Shown here: in pieces, positions 54,216 to 62,634 of the stretch
Layout of the letters: every line of letters starts with the position of its first letter
Numbering within the stretch: position 1 is the first letter of the stretch
NCBI RefSeq assembly: GCF_004015185.1
Contig: NZ_CP025746.1
Span: 2,249,776 to 2,313,775 of the forward strand
Reading direction: 5' to 3'
DNA from: Clostridium manihotivorum
Lineage (GTDB): Bacteria > Bacillota > Clostridia > Clostridiales > Clostridiaceae
Length of the DNA: 64,000 bases
Program-made: the position numbers and the translations under genes
The notes under the pieces: model-generated
What the model was told of the DNA's origin: nothing
Seen by the model: the letters and a program-made list of their open reading frames with translations, nothing else
The model's database searches: none

Positions 54216-55679
54216 CTATTTAGCTACGACTTTAATATATTCAACCTTTGAGTCTTCTGTACCTTGTACGTATAGACCAACTTCTTTTAGTTCTTCAACA
54301 TAATCTATAATTTCTTCTGTTATTATTTCACCTGGACAAAGTAGTGGAATTCCAGGTGGATAAGCTAATAAAAATTCACCACTTATCTTTCCTATACTAT
54401 CTCTAAGAAGTATTGATTCTTTTTTGCTGTTAAAAGCATCTCTAGGAATCAGAACACTTTCAGGTATAGACGGAATATCTAAAAAGTCTGGTCTTACTTT
54501 ACCTTTAGAAGAATACTCTTCAGAGACTTCTTTTAGAGCTTGAATTAATTTATCAATACTCTCTTTTGTGTCCCCAAAAGATCCTACTGCAAGAACATTG
54601 TATAAATCAGATAGCTCCATTTGTATATGGTACTTATTGGATAATATCATATCTAATTCATAACCTGTTATCCCGAGGTCTCTACAAGTTATTGTGATTT
54701 TAGTTGGATCTAAAGCTACCACTCCAGGTCTTCCTAAAATCTCTTCACCAAAGCAGTAGAAACCATCTATTTTATTTATTTCATTTCTAGCATAAGTTGC
54801 TAAATCAATAGCTTTATCTAAAAGCTCTTCTCCATTTAAAGCAATTTGTCTTCTAGCACAATCTAAACTTGCCATCAATATATATGATGGTGAAGTTGTT
54901 TGAAGTAGATTTAAAACTTGCTGAACTCTAGCTGGATCTATATAGTTGCTTTTTACTTGAAGTAAAGAACATTGGGTTAAAGCGCCTATTATTTTATGAG
55001 TGCTCTGTGCACAGATATCAGCACCTGCTTCCATTGCAGACATAGGTAGTTTTTCATTAAAAGCTAGATGAGGACCATGGGCTTCATCTACTATTAAAGG
55101 AATATCATAGCTATGAACAATATCAGCGATTTCTTTGATAGCAGTGGCAACACCATAATAAGTTGGGTTTATTATTAACACAGCCTTAGCATCTTTATTT
55201 TCTTCCAAAACCTTTTTTACTGTTTCAGGGGTAACACCATGAGCTATTCCTAATTGCTTATCAAGCTCTGGTTGCATAAATACAGGAATTGCTCCACTAA
55301 GGATTATCCCAGCGGTGATTGATTTGTGAACATTTCTAGGAATAATTATCTTATCGCCTTGGTTTACAACTGACATAATCATAGCTTGAATTGCGCCAGA
55401 AGTTCCGTGGATCGAGAAAAAAGAAGCATCTGAACCGTATGCATCAGCAGCAAGTTCCTGTGCTTTTTTTATTGGTCCTGTTGGATGATGTAGACTATCG
55501 ACTAATTTAAACACCGTTACGTCTATCTTAAATGGGTTTTCACCTATAAAGTTTTTGAATTCCTCATCTATTCCTACGCCTTTCTTATGACCGGGAACGT
55601 GAAATGGAATTGTATCTCTATCTACATATTCCATTAGGGCATCAAACAAAGGAGTTTCATTTTGGTCAAATCTGTACAC
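54216..55679 (-). CDS. speA: Orn/Lys/Arg decarboxylase family protein (arginine decarboxylase-like)
   Basis: 487-residue PLP enzyme of fold type I. VPGHKKGVG near the N-terminus, SIHGTSGAIQAM, IVDEAHGPHLAF (PLP-ring Asp and His) and the Schiff-base Lys229 in STHKIIGA define the family. It lacks the extra N-terminal wing domain of large proteobacterial enzymes and matches the ~490-residue Bacillus SpeA/YaaO type. Whether arginine or lysine is the substrate is not settled by sequence. Monocistronic; the repeat array gives the terminator. Confidence 0.88.
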   Translation of the reverse strand: MYRFDQNETPLFDALMEYVDRDTIPFHVPGHKKGVGIDEEFKNFIGENPFKIDVTVFKLVDSLHHPTGPIKKAQELAADAYGSDASFFSIHGTSGAIQAMIMSVVNQGDKIIIPRNVHKSITAGIILSGAIPVFMQPELDKQLGIAHGVTPETVKKVLEENKDAKAVLIINPTYYGVATAIKEIADIVHSYDIPLIVDEAHGPHLAFNEKLPMSAMEAGADICAQSTHKIIGALTQCSLLQVKSNYIDPARVQQVLNLLQTTSPSYILMASLDCARRQIALNGEELLDKAIDLATYARNEINKIDGFYCFGEEILGRPGVVALDPTKITITCRDLGITGYELDMILSNKYHIQMELSDLYNVLAVGSFGDTKESIDKLIQALKEVSEEYSSKGKVRPDFLDIPSIPESVLIPRDAFNSKKESILLRDSIGKISGEFLLAYPPGIPLLCPGEIITEEIIDYVEELKEVGLYVQGTEDSKVEYIKVVAK

Positions 55680-55826
55680 TTTGATACCGCACCTTCTTTC
55701 AACAAATAAATATCTCTTATGAAAAACAATATAATTATATGTTATGAGTAACTGTAATGCAATAAAAAAATTAATATGAATAAGATTTATTTATTATGAC
55801 AATAATATAGGGCAGGAGGGATTAAA

Positions 55827-56411
55827 GTGGAAAATATTAAATTAAATAGTAGAGATAACAAAATAGGCAAGACTGCGGGTAAAGTAAGAAGATCTGGAAA
55901 GGTTCCAGGCATAGTTTACGGAAAAGGTATGCAGAACTTTATGTTTGAAATTGGTGAGCTAGAATTAAATCATGTTATTACTGAACATGGTGAGCATGGA
56001 GTAATAGATATTGATTTAAATGAACAAAAAAAGACTGTGCTGATTAAAGAGCTTCAAAGAGATCCAGTAACTCATAAAATTATACATTTAGATCTAGAAA
56101 CTATAGATAAAAATCAAAAAATTATAACTACAGTACCACTACATTTCAAAGGTGAAGGAATACTTAATTCATATGGTGCTATAATTCAAAAGGAGAAATC
56201 GAACATAAGGGTTAGCTGTACTCCAGGTAATTTGCCAAAGTATTTGGAACTAGATGTTTCTCAGTCTTCAATAGGAAGTACTTACAAAGTAAGCGATATA
56301 GAGGTAGGTAAAGAGATATCTATAATTGATGACTTAAATACAGTACTTGGATCTGTTAGTTATGAACATAAAATACAAGAGGCTGTAGAACCTGAGGAAA
56401 GAAAAGAATAA
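55827..56411 (+). CDS. rplY: 50S ribosomal protein L25/general stress protein Ctc
   Basis: 194 residues. The N-terminal L25 domain (about 1-90; SGKVPGIVYGKG, VLIKELQRDPVTHKIIHLDL) binds 5S rRNA, and the C-terminal TL5/Ctc beta domain follows (about 95-185; VPLHFKGEGI, SCTPGNLPKYLELDVS). GTG start at 55827 with GGAGGG 8 bp upstream. Monocistronic. Ctc in Bacillus is stress-induced; no sigma-B-type promoter was identified here. Confidence 0.94.
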   Translation: MENIKLNSRDNKIGKTAGKVRRSGKVPGIVYGKGMQNFMFEIGELELNHVITEHGEHGVIDIDLNEQKKTVLIKELQRDPVTHKIIHLDLETIDKNQKIITTVPLHFKGEGILNSYGAIIQKEKSNIRVSCTPGNLPKYLELDVSQSSIGSTYKVSDIEVGKEISIIDDLNTVLGSVSYEHKIQEAVEPEERKE

Positions 56412-56412
56412 A

Positions 56413-56445
56413 TTAGCCCTATGATAACATAGGGTTTCTTTTTTA
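56413..56445 (+). terminator. Terminator after the L25 gene
   Basis: AGCCCTAT pairs with ATAGGGTT, followed by TCTTTTTTA. The remaining ~275 bp up to 56721 are AT-rich, with a TATAAT at 56685 as a possible -10 for the next gene (TTCCAA 17 bp before it). Confidence 0.8.
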
Positions 56446-56721
56446 CCAATATGAAATTACAAGAATACTTGTATTTACATAAGTAAAAATATAAGTATTG
56501 TTATCGTAAATTTGCACAATTTGATAAAATTAAAAATTTTACTATGAATATAATAATAAATTTTGGATGTAGATGATAATAGGATTTTAATGAGTATTAA
56601 TGTGAAATAAGTGCACTTATATATATAAATGCACAGAATTTCATAAATTTACATATAAAAGTTCCAATTGTATTATTTTTGTTGTATAATATTTAATGTT
56701 AAATTATAAGGAGGGATATCA

Positions 56722-58452
56722 ATGACTTATCTAGAAAAATACAATCAATGGTTGCAGTCGCCTACTATTAACGATGAAATAAAAGATGAATTGAAAAATA
56801 TAACTGACGAAAAGGAAATAGAAGATAGATTTTACAAAGAATTAGAGTTTGGTACTGGTGGATTAAGAGGTGTTATAGGGGCAGGAACTAACAGAATGAA
56901 TATATACACAGTAGGGAAAGCAACTCAGGGCCTAGCAGATTATATAAATGAAGCATATAAAGACGAAAAGTCAGTTGCAATAGCATATGACTCAAGAAAT
57001 ATGTCAAGAGAATTTGCTAAAGCTGCGGCTTTAACATTGTGTGCTAATGATATAAAGGTATATCTTTTTGAAGATTTAAGACCTACACCAATGTTATCAT
57101 ATACTGTTAGAAAGCTTAATTGTAAAGGTGGAATAGTAATAACAGCTTCTCATAATCCTAAGCAATATAACGGATATAAGGTTTATGGTGATGATGGTGG
57201 ACAAGTTACTGATGAACCTGCAAAGAAGATAATTGGTTATGTAAATGCTATAGAGGATTACGCTAATGTTAAGTCATTAACTGAAGCTGAGGCTTTGGAG
57301 AAAGGCTTACTTCAATATATAGGAGAAGATGTTGATAAAACATATATTGATAGAGTAAAAGAATTAACAATCAGAAAAGAATTAGTTGAATCCGCTGCAA
57401 AGGATTTAAAAATAATATATACTCCTATACATGGTTCAGGAAATATGCCTGTAAGAAGAGTTTTAAAGGAATTAGGATATAATAATGTTCATGTAGTAAA
57501 GGAACAAGAAAAGCCAGATGGAAACTTCCCAACAGCTTCTTATCCTAATCCAGAAGAACCAGCAGTATTTAAGTTAGCTTTAGATCTAGCAAAAGAAGTG
57601 CAACCAGATATAATATTTGGTACGGATCCTGATTGTGATAGAATAGGTGTAGTGGTTAAAGATAATGAAGGTGAATATAGAGTTTTAACTGGAAATCAAA
57701 CTGGAATGTTATTAACTCATTATGTTTTAAACTCACTTAAAGATACTAATAAACTTCCTGAAAAGGGCGCAATTATAAAGACAATTGTTACTACTGAAGC
57801 AGTAAGAAAAATGACAGCAGAGTATAAGGTAGAACTTATAGATGTTTTAACTGGCTTTAAATATATTGGTGAAAAGATTAGAGAATTTGAGGAATCAGGT
57901 AGTCATAAGTACCTTTTTGGCTTTGAAGAAAGCTACGGATATCTAGCAGGAGAATTCGTAAGAGATAAGGATGCTGTAATTGCATCTATGTTAATAGCTG
58001 AAATGACATTATACTATAAGTCTAAGGGGAAAACTCTCTACGATGGATTGATTGATATATATAATCAATATGGCTTCTACAGAGAAAACTTGGTGTCAAT
58101 TGAACTTAAAGGAAAAGAAGGTCAAGAAAAAATAGCAAGTTGCATAGATAATATGAGAAACAACCCAATTTCAAGCGTTAATGGAATTAAAATTGTTAAG
58201 AGATTTGATTACAAAAAGAGTGAAGAAACAGATGTGGAAAAAGATGCTGTGAGCACTATAAACCTACCTAAATCAAATGTTCTTAAATATATTTTAGAAG
58301 ATGATTCATGGTTTGTAGTAAGACCTTCTGGTACAGAACCTAAAATGAAGGTATACTTATCCATTGTTGGTAGCAGTTTAGAGGATGCAGAAAATAAGAT
58401 TAAAAAGTATACTGATGATGTGATGCAGATTATTAATGACAAATTGAATTAA
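56722..58452 (+). CDS. pgcA: Phosphohexomutase (phosphoglucomutase-like)
   Basis: 576-residue alpha-D-phosphohexomutase of the PGM2/PgcA branch. FGTGGLRGVIGAGTNRMN opens domain 1. The phosphoserine loop TASHNPKQYNGYK has Ser143, the metal loop is FGTDPDCDRIG, the sugar-binding loop GFEESYGYLAG, and the phosphate-binding loop RPSGTEPKMKVY. It interconverts glucose-1- and glucose-6-phosphate and would feed UDP-glucose for the polysaccharide genes that follow 450 bp downstream. GGAGGG precedes the ATG. Confidence 0.93.
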   Translation: MTYLEKYNQWLQSPTINDEIKDELKNITDEKEIEDRFYKELEFGTGGLRGVIGAGTNRMNIYTVGKATQGLADYINEAYKDEKSVAIAYDSRNMSREFAKAAALTLCANDIKVYLFEDLRPTPMLSYTVRKLNCKGGIVITASHNPKQYNGYKVYGDDGGQVTDEPAKKIIGYVNAIEDYANVKSLTEAEALEKGLLQYIGEDVDKTYIDRVKELTIRKELVESAAKDLKIIYTPIHGSGNMPVRRVLKELGYNNVHVVKEQEKPDGNFPTASYPNPEEPAVFKLALDLAKEVQPDIIFGTDPDCDRIGVVVKDNEGEYRVLTGNQTGMLLTHYVLNSLKDTNKLPEKGAIIKTIVTTEAVRKMTAEYKVELIDVLTGFKYIGEKIREFEESGSHKYLFGFEESYGYLAGEFVRDKDAVIASMLIAEMTLYYKSKGKTLYDGLIDIYNQYGFYRENLVSIELKGKEGQEKIASCIDNMRNNPISSVNGIKIVKRFDYKKSEETDVEKDAVSTINLPKSNVLKYILEDDSWFVVRPSGTEPKMKVYLSIVGSSLEDAENKIKKYTDDVMQIINDKLN

Positions 58453-58610
58453 GAAATCATTATAGATGGACCAGTTCTAGTAGGTAAATATTTTTATGTT
58501 ATACAGGGGGATGTCCTTAGTGAACAAAAAAGTATTATTATGAATTGGTTCTTATAAAGATGTATTTTATAAATTTATAATAGTAATTAGTTAATTAACG
58601 ATTATATCTA

Positions 58611-58712
58611 TTGAGTTCCTAACTTAACTATTAATTTGTATATTACCGAAAATCCATAGAACTTGTGATTTTTGACAATTATAAATTAAGTTTCGTTATA
58701 GGAACTCTTTAC
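58611..58712 (-). repeat. Dispersed nested palindrome, copy G (inverted)
   Basis: Ends GAGTTCC (58613-58619) and GGAACTC (58701-58707) are complementary and define a fourth terminal-repeat sequence. On the minus strand it reads ACGAAACTTAATTTATAATT on the left and AATTAATAGTTAAG on the right, with core stem AAAAATC/GGATTTT. Lies between pgcA and the TPR gene; the other ~340 bp of this gap show nothing identifiable. Confidence 0.8.
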
Positions 58713-58903
58713 AAAGATACCACTTCAGCTTTGTATATATTTTCATTGGCATTATGTAATTATGGCAGTAAAAGATGGGAATATAGTTGAAAGTTATGAA
58801 GTGGTAATCTATACATATTTAAATTACATGCTCTTAGTAATTGATTTGAGTGATTTTTAATTCAATATTAAAAACAAAAGATTTATAAATAGGGGTGAAT
58901 ATT

Positions 58904-59992
58904 ATGGACTATAATTCACTTTTTAAGGATAAGCTATCAAAACTATTATTCCTTGAAATAAAAGATATCGATGCCTTTTTGAGAAAGATTAGTTATAATG
59001 GAATAAAACTTGCAAGCAAAGAATTGTTTATGCCAATCAGCATGGAGTTTTTGGCTGATAAAGTGAAAAATAATAAGGAACTTAAAGAAATACCTATATA
59101 TCAATTTATTGAAGGTATGTTTTATGCTATAGGTGCAGATGAGGACTTTAAATATAACGAGGACTATATAAAAATTATAGTTTCTATAAATGATTCCGAA
59201 GAGTGTATTAAAGGAATAGTAGCGAACAAAGTAAAAGAAGAAAATTATAATGATGGCTATGTACTTTTAAGAGGACTGTGTAGAGTATATGGAAAAGAGG
59301 AATTTTTTGAAAGACTTGTCGGCATTGGAGAAATAATAAGATCAGCTAATAAAGACTTTAAAAGTGTTCTCTTAGAGGATATTTCTTTTTACAAATACAA
59401 ATATCCTAAGAGTGCTATGCCTTATATGTTCGAGGCAGTTTTACTTAAAGCAGAAGGTGAGTACTCAAAGGCTTTTATGTGCCTAAATGAATATATTAGA
59501 CTAGGGGGAGCTAGAACTTCAGATGTTGACGATTTGCTTGATGAAGTTTCTGATATAGCTAACTATGAAAAAGGTAAGGAAGAGATTGATGAAAATCCTT
59601 TGGAAGCCTTGAAAAAGCTTCTTCCTTTAGTAGATAAGTTTGAGGATAACGCACTTATATATTATTATGTAGGTTTATCATATAGAAAAATTGAAAATTA
59701 CGAGAAAGCTATTTACTATCTTAATGAAAGTTTAAGAATAGATAGTTCTATAGTAGAAACTGTAAATGAGTTGGGTATTAATTATGCAGCAATTGGGGAT
59801 TTTGAAAGTGCTATAATGTATTTTAGAAAGGCCTTTGAAGCTACAAAGGACGTTGAAGTTTGTACAAATTTGATAATGTGTTACTACAATATAGGTAAGC
59901 TTGAAGAAGCAAGGCTTCATCTTGATATAGCAAATAAATTAAATGCTGATGATGAAATTGTAAAACAATTAAATAATATAATAGGGGGATAA
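58904..59992 (+). CDS. TPR-repeat protein
   Basis: 362 residues from the ATG at 58904, 7 bp after AGGGGTG (a GTG at 58895 overlaps that site). No signal peptide or membrane helix. The N-terminal ~190 residues are helical and unrecognised. The C-terminal part has TPR units, for example ALIYYYVGLSYRKIENYEKAIYYLNESLRID and VNELGINYAAIGDFESAIMYFRKAFEA. It ends 3 bp before the Wzz-like gene and is probably cotranscribed with the polysaccharide genes, perhaps as a scaffold. Confidence 0.85.
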   Translation: MDYNSLFKDKLSKLLFLEIKDIDAFLRKISYNGIKLASKELFMPISMEFLADKVKNNKELKEIPIYQFIEGMFYAIGADEDFKYNEDYIKIIVSINDSEECIKGIVANKVKEENYNDGYVLLRGLCRVYGKEEFFERLVGIGEIIRSANKDFKSVLLEDISFYKYKYPKSAMPYMFEAVLLKAEGEYSKAFMCLNEYIRLGGARTSDVDDLLDEVSDIANYEKGKEEIDENPLEALKKLLPLVDKFEDNALIYYYVGLSYRKIENYEKAIYYLNESLRIDSSIVETVNELGINYAAIGDFESAIMYFRKAFEATKDVEVCTNLIMCYYNIGKLEEARLHLDIANKLNADDEIVKQLNNIIGG

Positions 59993-59995
59993 GTA

Positions 59996-60658
59996 ATGGA
60001 ATTAAGAGAATATTTCAACATTATAAGAAAAAGACTATTGTTAGTTATACTAATAACATTGAGCTGTACATTGTTGACAGCAGTAGTAAGTTATTTTGTA
60101 ATAAAGCCAGTATATAAAGCTGATATATCAGTAATAATAGGTCAAAATGATAAAGCAGATCAGACAAAAGAAAACTATAATGATGTGATGATGTATCAGA
60201 AGATGGTTAAGACCTACAGTATATTTGTGCAGACTAAAGTTGTAGCAAATGATGTCATAAAAGAACTAGACTTAGATATGACACCTGAAGAACTTATAAA
60301 AATGACTTCTGTTACGCCTAAAGGAGATACAGAGTTTTTAACTATAACTGTAAAGTCAAAGAATAAGAATGAAGTAGCAAAGATTGCTAATCAAATCGCT
60401 AAATCACTAAAAAAAGAATCTATGGAGATATATAATAGAGATAATGTTAAGTTAGTTGATGAGGCCGTTGCTCCAACTAGTCCAGATAGTCCTAGACCAC
60501 TGTTAAATATTGCTGTAGCATTGTTTGTAGGACTAATGTTATCTGTGGGACTTGTTTTCCTAATTGAATACCTTGATAACACCGTTAAGGATGAAGAAGA
60601 ATTATCAAGACTACTTGAAGTTCCTGTAATAGGAGTAATTCCTATTATAGAAGAATAA
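59996..60658 (+). CDS. Wzz/YveK-type polysaccharide chain-length and BY-kinase modulator protein
   Basis: 220 residues. Two membrane helices (about 15-37 and 167-188) flank an extracytoplasmic domain with a coiled region, the layout of Wzz-type co-polymerases. The proline-rich motif PTSPDSPRP precedes the second helix. The short cytoplasmic tail normally activates the tyrosine kinase encoded next (12 bp downstream). GGGGG lies before the ATG at 59996. Confidence 0.92.
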   Translation: MELREYFNIIRKRLLLVILITLSCTLLTAVVSYFVIKPVYKADISVIIGQNDKADQTKENYNDVMMYQKMVKTYSIFVQTKVVANDVIKELDLDMTPEELIKMTSVTPKGDTEFLTITVKSKNKNEVAKIANQIAKSLKKESMEIYNRDNVKLVDEAVAPTSPDSPRPLLNIAVALFVGLMLSVGLVFLIEYLDNTVKDEEELSRLLEVPVIGVIPIIEE

Positions 60659-60670
60659 TGGAGGCTTAAA

Positions 60671-61351
60671 ATGGATAAAAACTTAATTTCTTTAGTTAGT
60701 AATAAATCTAGAGGTGCTGAAGCTTTTAGAACTTTAAGAACAAACATACAATATTCATCGTTAGATGAAAAAATGCGCGTTATTGTAATAACATCTTCGA
60801 GTCCTTCTGAAGGAAAAAGTACAGTAATATCTAATTTAGCCTCATCAATGGCTCAAGCTGGTAAGAAGGTTCTTTTGATAGATTGTGACTTTAGAAGACC
60901 AACAGTTCATAAAAAATTTGGAATTCCTAATTCGAAAGGATTAGCCAATATAATAATTGGAGAAAATAAAATTGAAGAATGTCTAAAGAGTACTGAAATA
61001 AAAAATCTGTACATACTTACCTGTGGCACTCTTCCTCCTAATCCATCGGAGTTATTGGGTAGTAAGGCGATGACTAAGTATTTAAACGAGTTTAAAGAAA
61101 TATTCGATGTTGTATTAATAGATGCACCGCCAGTTTTAGCTGTGACTGATGCTCAAATACTTTCTGTAAATGCAGACGGTACTCTTCTTGTTGCTTCTTA
61201 CGGAAAAACTGAGAAGAAGGCGATTATTAAGTCTAAAGAAATGTTGGACAAAGTTGGATCTAAATTAATCGGGGTTGTGTTAAACATGGTACCATCTAAG
61301 GCGAATGAGTATTACTATAGTAAATATTATGGATACTACGATAAAGAGTAG
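60671..61351 (+). CDS. CpsD/CapB-type BY-kinase (tyrosine autokinase)
   Basis: 226 residues. Walker A SSPSEGKSTVISNLA, Walker A' VLLIDCDFRRP and Walker B DVVLIDAPPV are all present. A Tyr-rich tail at the C-terminus (EYYYSKYYGYYDKE) is the usual autophosphorylation cluster. In Firmicutes the kinase and its membrane activator are separate polypeptides, as here. Phosphorylation cycling controls export and polymerisation of exopolysaccharide. Confidence 0.95.
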   Translation: MDKNLISLVSNKSRGAEAFRTLRTNIQYSSLDEKMRVIVITSSSPSEGKSTVISNLASSMAQAGKKVLLIDCDFRRPTVHKKFGIPNSKGLANIIIGENKIEECLKSTEIKNLYILTCGTLPPNPSELLGSKAMTKYLNEFKEIFDVVLIDAPPVLAVTDAQILSVNADGTLLVASYGKTEKKAIIKSKEMLDKVGSKLIGVVLNMVPSKANEYYYSKYYGYYDKE

Positions 61352-61359
61352 GTGAAATT

Positions 61360-62127
61360 ATGATAGATTTTCACAGTCATATAATACCAAGTGTAGATGA
61401 CGGCTCTCAGTCTTTTGAGATTACAAAAGATATGATAAGAAATTCTATAAGTCAAGGAGTAACTCATATTTGCGCCACTTCTCATTATATTCCTGGGGAG
61501 TTTGAGCAAGAAAAAAATAATTATGATAACATTTTCTCAGAAGTTAGTGACTTTGGAAAACAAGAAGGCATAAAGGTTATTAAAGGATTAGAAGTATATA
61601 TAACACCTAATCTCGTTGATCTTTATAGTGATGGTTTAATTTGGTGCATAAATGATAAAAAATATATGCTGATAGAGCTTCCGATGAGAGAGTTTCCCCT
61701 TTATACTGAGGATGTGTTTTATGAACTTAGGTTAAAGGGAGTTACTCCAATACTTGCTCATCCTGAGAGAAATTTTAAAATTGCTAACAACATAGAGTTA
61801 TTAAAGAACCTTGTAGAACAAGGAAACTTAGCTCAGGTAAATGCAGGTAGCTTAACAGGAGCATATGGTAACACTATAAAAGATGTGGCAGAACAGCTGG
61901 TGGCTAGAAACTTAGTTCACATAGTTGGTAGTGATGGCCACAACAATGAAAAAAGAAATACTTATATTGATAAGGCTTATGAAGTAATAAAGGAAGTCAA
62001 TATAGAGTTATATAAATGGATTGAAAGTAACGAGCTTAATATTTTGAATGGTGAAGAAGTAAATCCATTGTCTATTAGAGAGCCTAAGAAGCAAGGCCTT
62101 CTATCAAGATTATTTAAGAAGAAGTAA
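61360..62127 (+). CDS. PHP-type tyrosine-protein phosphatase (CpsB/YwqE-like)
   Basis: 255 residues. PHP metal motifs: IDFHSHIIPSVDDGS (HxH), HICATSHYIPGE, ILAHPERN and VGSDGHNNEKR. It dephosphorylates the BY-kinase encoded 8 bp upstream, forming a kinase/phosphatase pair. The final residues (KQGLLSRLFKKK) form a basic amphipathic tail that may contact the membrane. A terminator follows directly. Confidence 0.93.
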   Translation: MIDFHSHIIPSVDDGSQSFEITKDMIRNSISQGVTHICATSHYIPGEFEQEKNNYDNIFSEVSDFGKQEGIKVIKGLEVYITPNLVDLYSDGLIWCINDKKYMLIELPMREFPLYTEDVFYELRLKGVTPILAHPERNFKIANNIELLKNLVEQGNLAQVNAGSLTGAYGNTIKDVAEQLVARNLVHIVGSDGHNNEKRNTYIDKAYEVIKEVNIELYKWIESNELNILNGEEVNPLSIREPKKQGLLSRLFKKK

Positions 62128-62155
62128 TTAGAAATTCTAATTACTTCTTTTTTTA
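62119..62155 (+). terminator. Terminator after the phosphatase gene
   Basis: AAGAAGTAATTAGAA pairs with TTCTAATTACTTCTT, with T8. The first bases lie inside the coding end. The ACTGT end of a repeat element follows directly after the T run. Confidence 0.9.
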
Positions 62156-62340
62156 CTGTTAAAAAATTGTAAAGGTATTTGTTAGCTAAACCTAGTGATT
62201 TCAAGAGATTAGAACAGATGTTTAGGGGAAACAGTAAAAAAATAAAATTATATCACCTGCTATATTTTGTAAAAGCATATTCAGAAAGTCAGATGTGTAA
62301 AAATGCTCACTGAATAAGATCGCTTCAGCGACTTTTTATA
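62150..62340 (+). repeat. Second repeat family, single copy behind a terminator
   Basis: Starts TTTTTACTGTT, contains TTAGCTAAACCTAGTG and AACAGTAAAAAAAT (inner inverted end), then the X segment TCACCTGCTATATT ... AGTCAGATGTG (62251-62298), and ends with hairpin CACTGAATAAGATCGCTTCAGCG plus a T run. The first hairpin here is the unrelated phosphatase terminator, which shows where the repeat unit begins. Confidence 0.75.
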
Positions 62341-62572
62341 ATTTTAAGAGTCATATGTATAGCAAAAATATAATTGAAATATGCTTTGCTTTTTCCGATA
62401 ATTGATCATGAAAGCGTGAATTTTATGAAATATAATGAGAAAGCTCTTATCTATTTATTGTAAAGATGGAAACTTATTACAATATGCAAGTCGAAAAATG
62501 TCTGTCTAACGCGGGTTATTTGATGACAAAAGTAGGACAAAGGTTATATTTGGAAATTTTTTTGCATAAAAT

Positions 62573-62601
62573 TTGACTTTAAATTGTAATAAGTGTAAAA
62601 T
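62573..62601 (+). promoter_or_regulatory. Promoter of the sugar transferase gene
   Basis: TTGACT (62573-62578), 17-bp spacer, TAAAAT (62596-62601), 33 bp before the ATG. The 230 bp between the repeat and this promoter show nothing else. Confidence 0.7.
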
Positions 62602-62634
62602 TAGTAAGAGTTTAAAATGATTTAGAGGTATATT

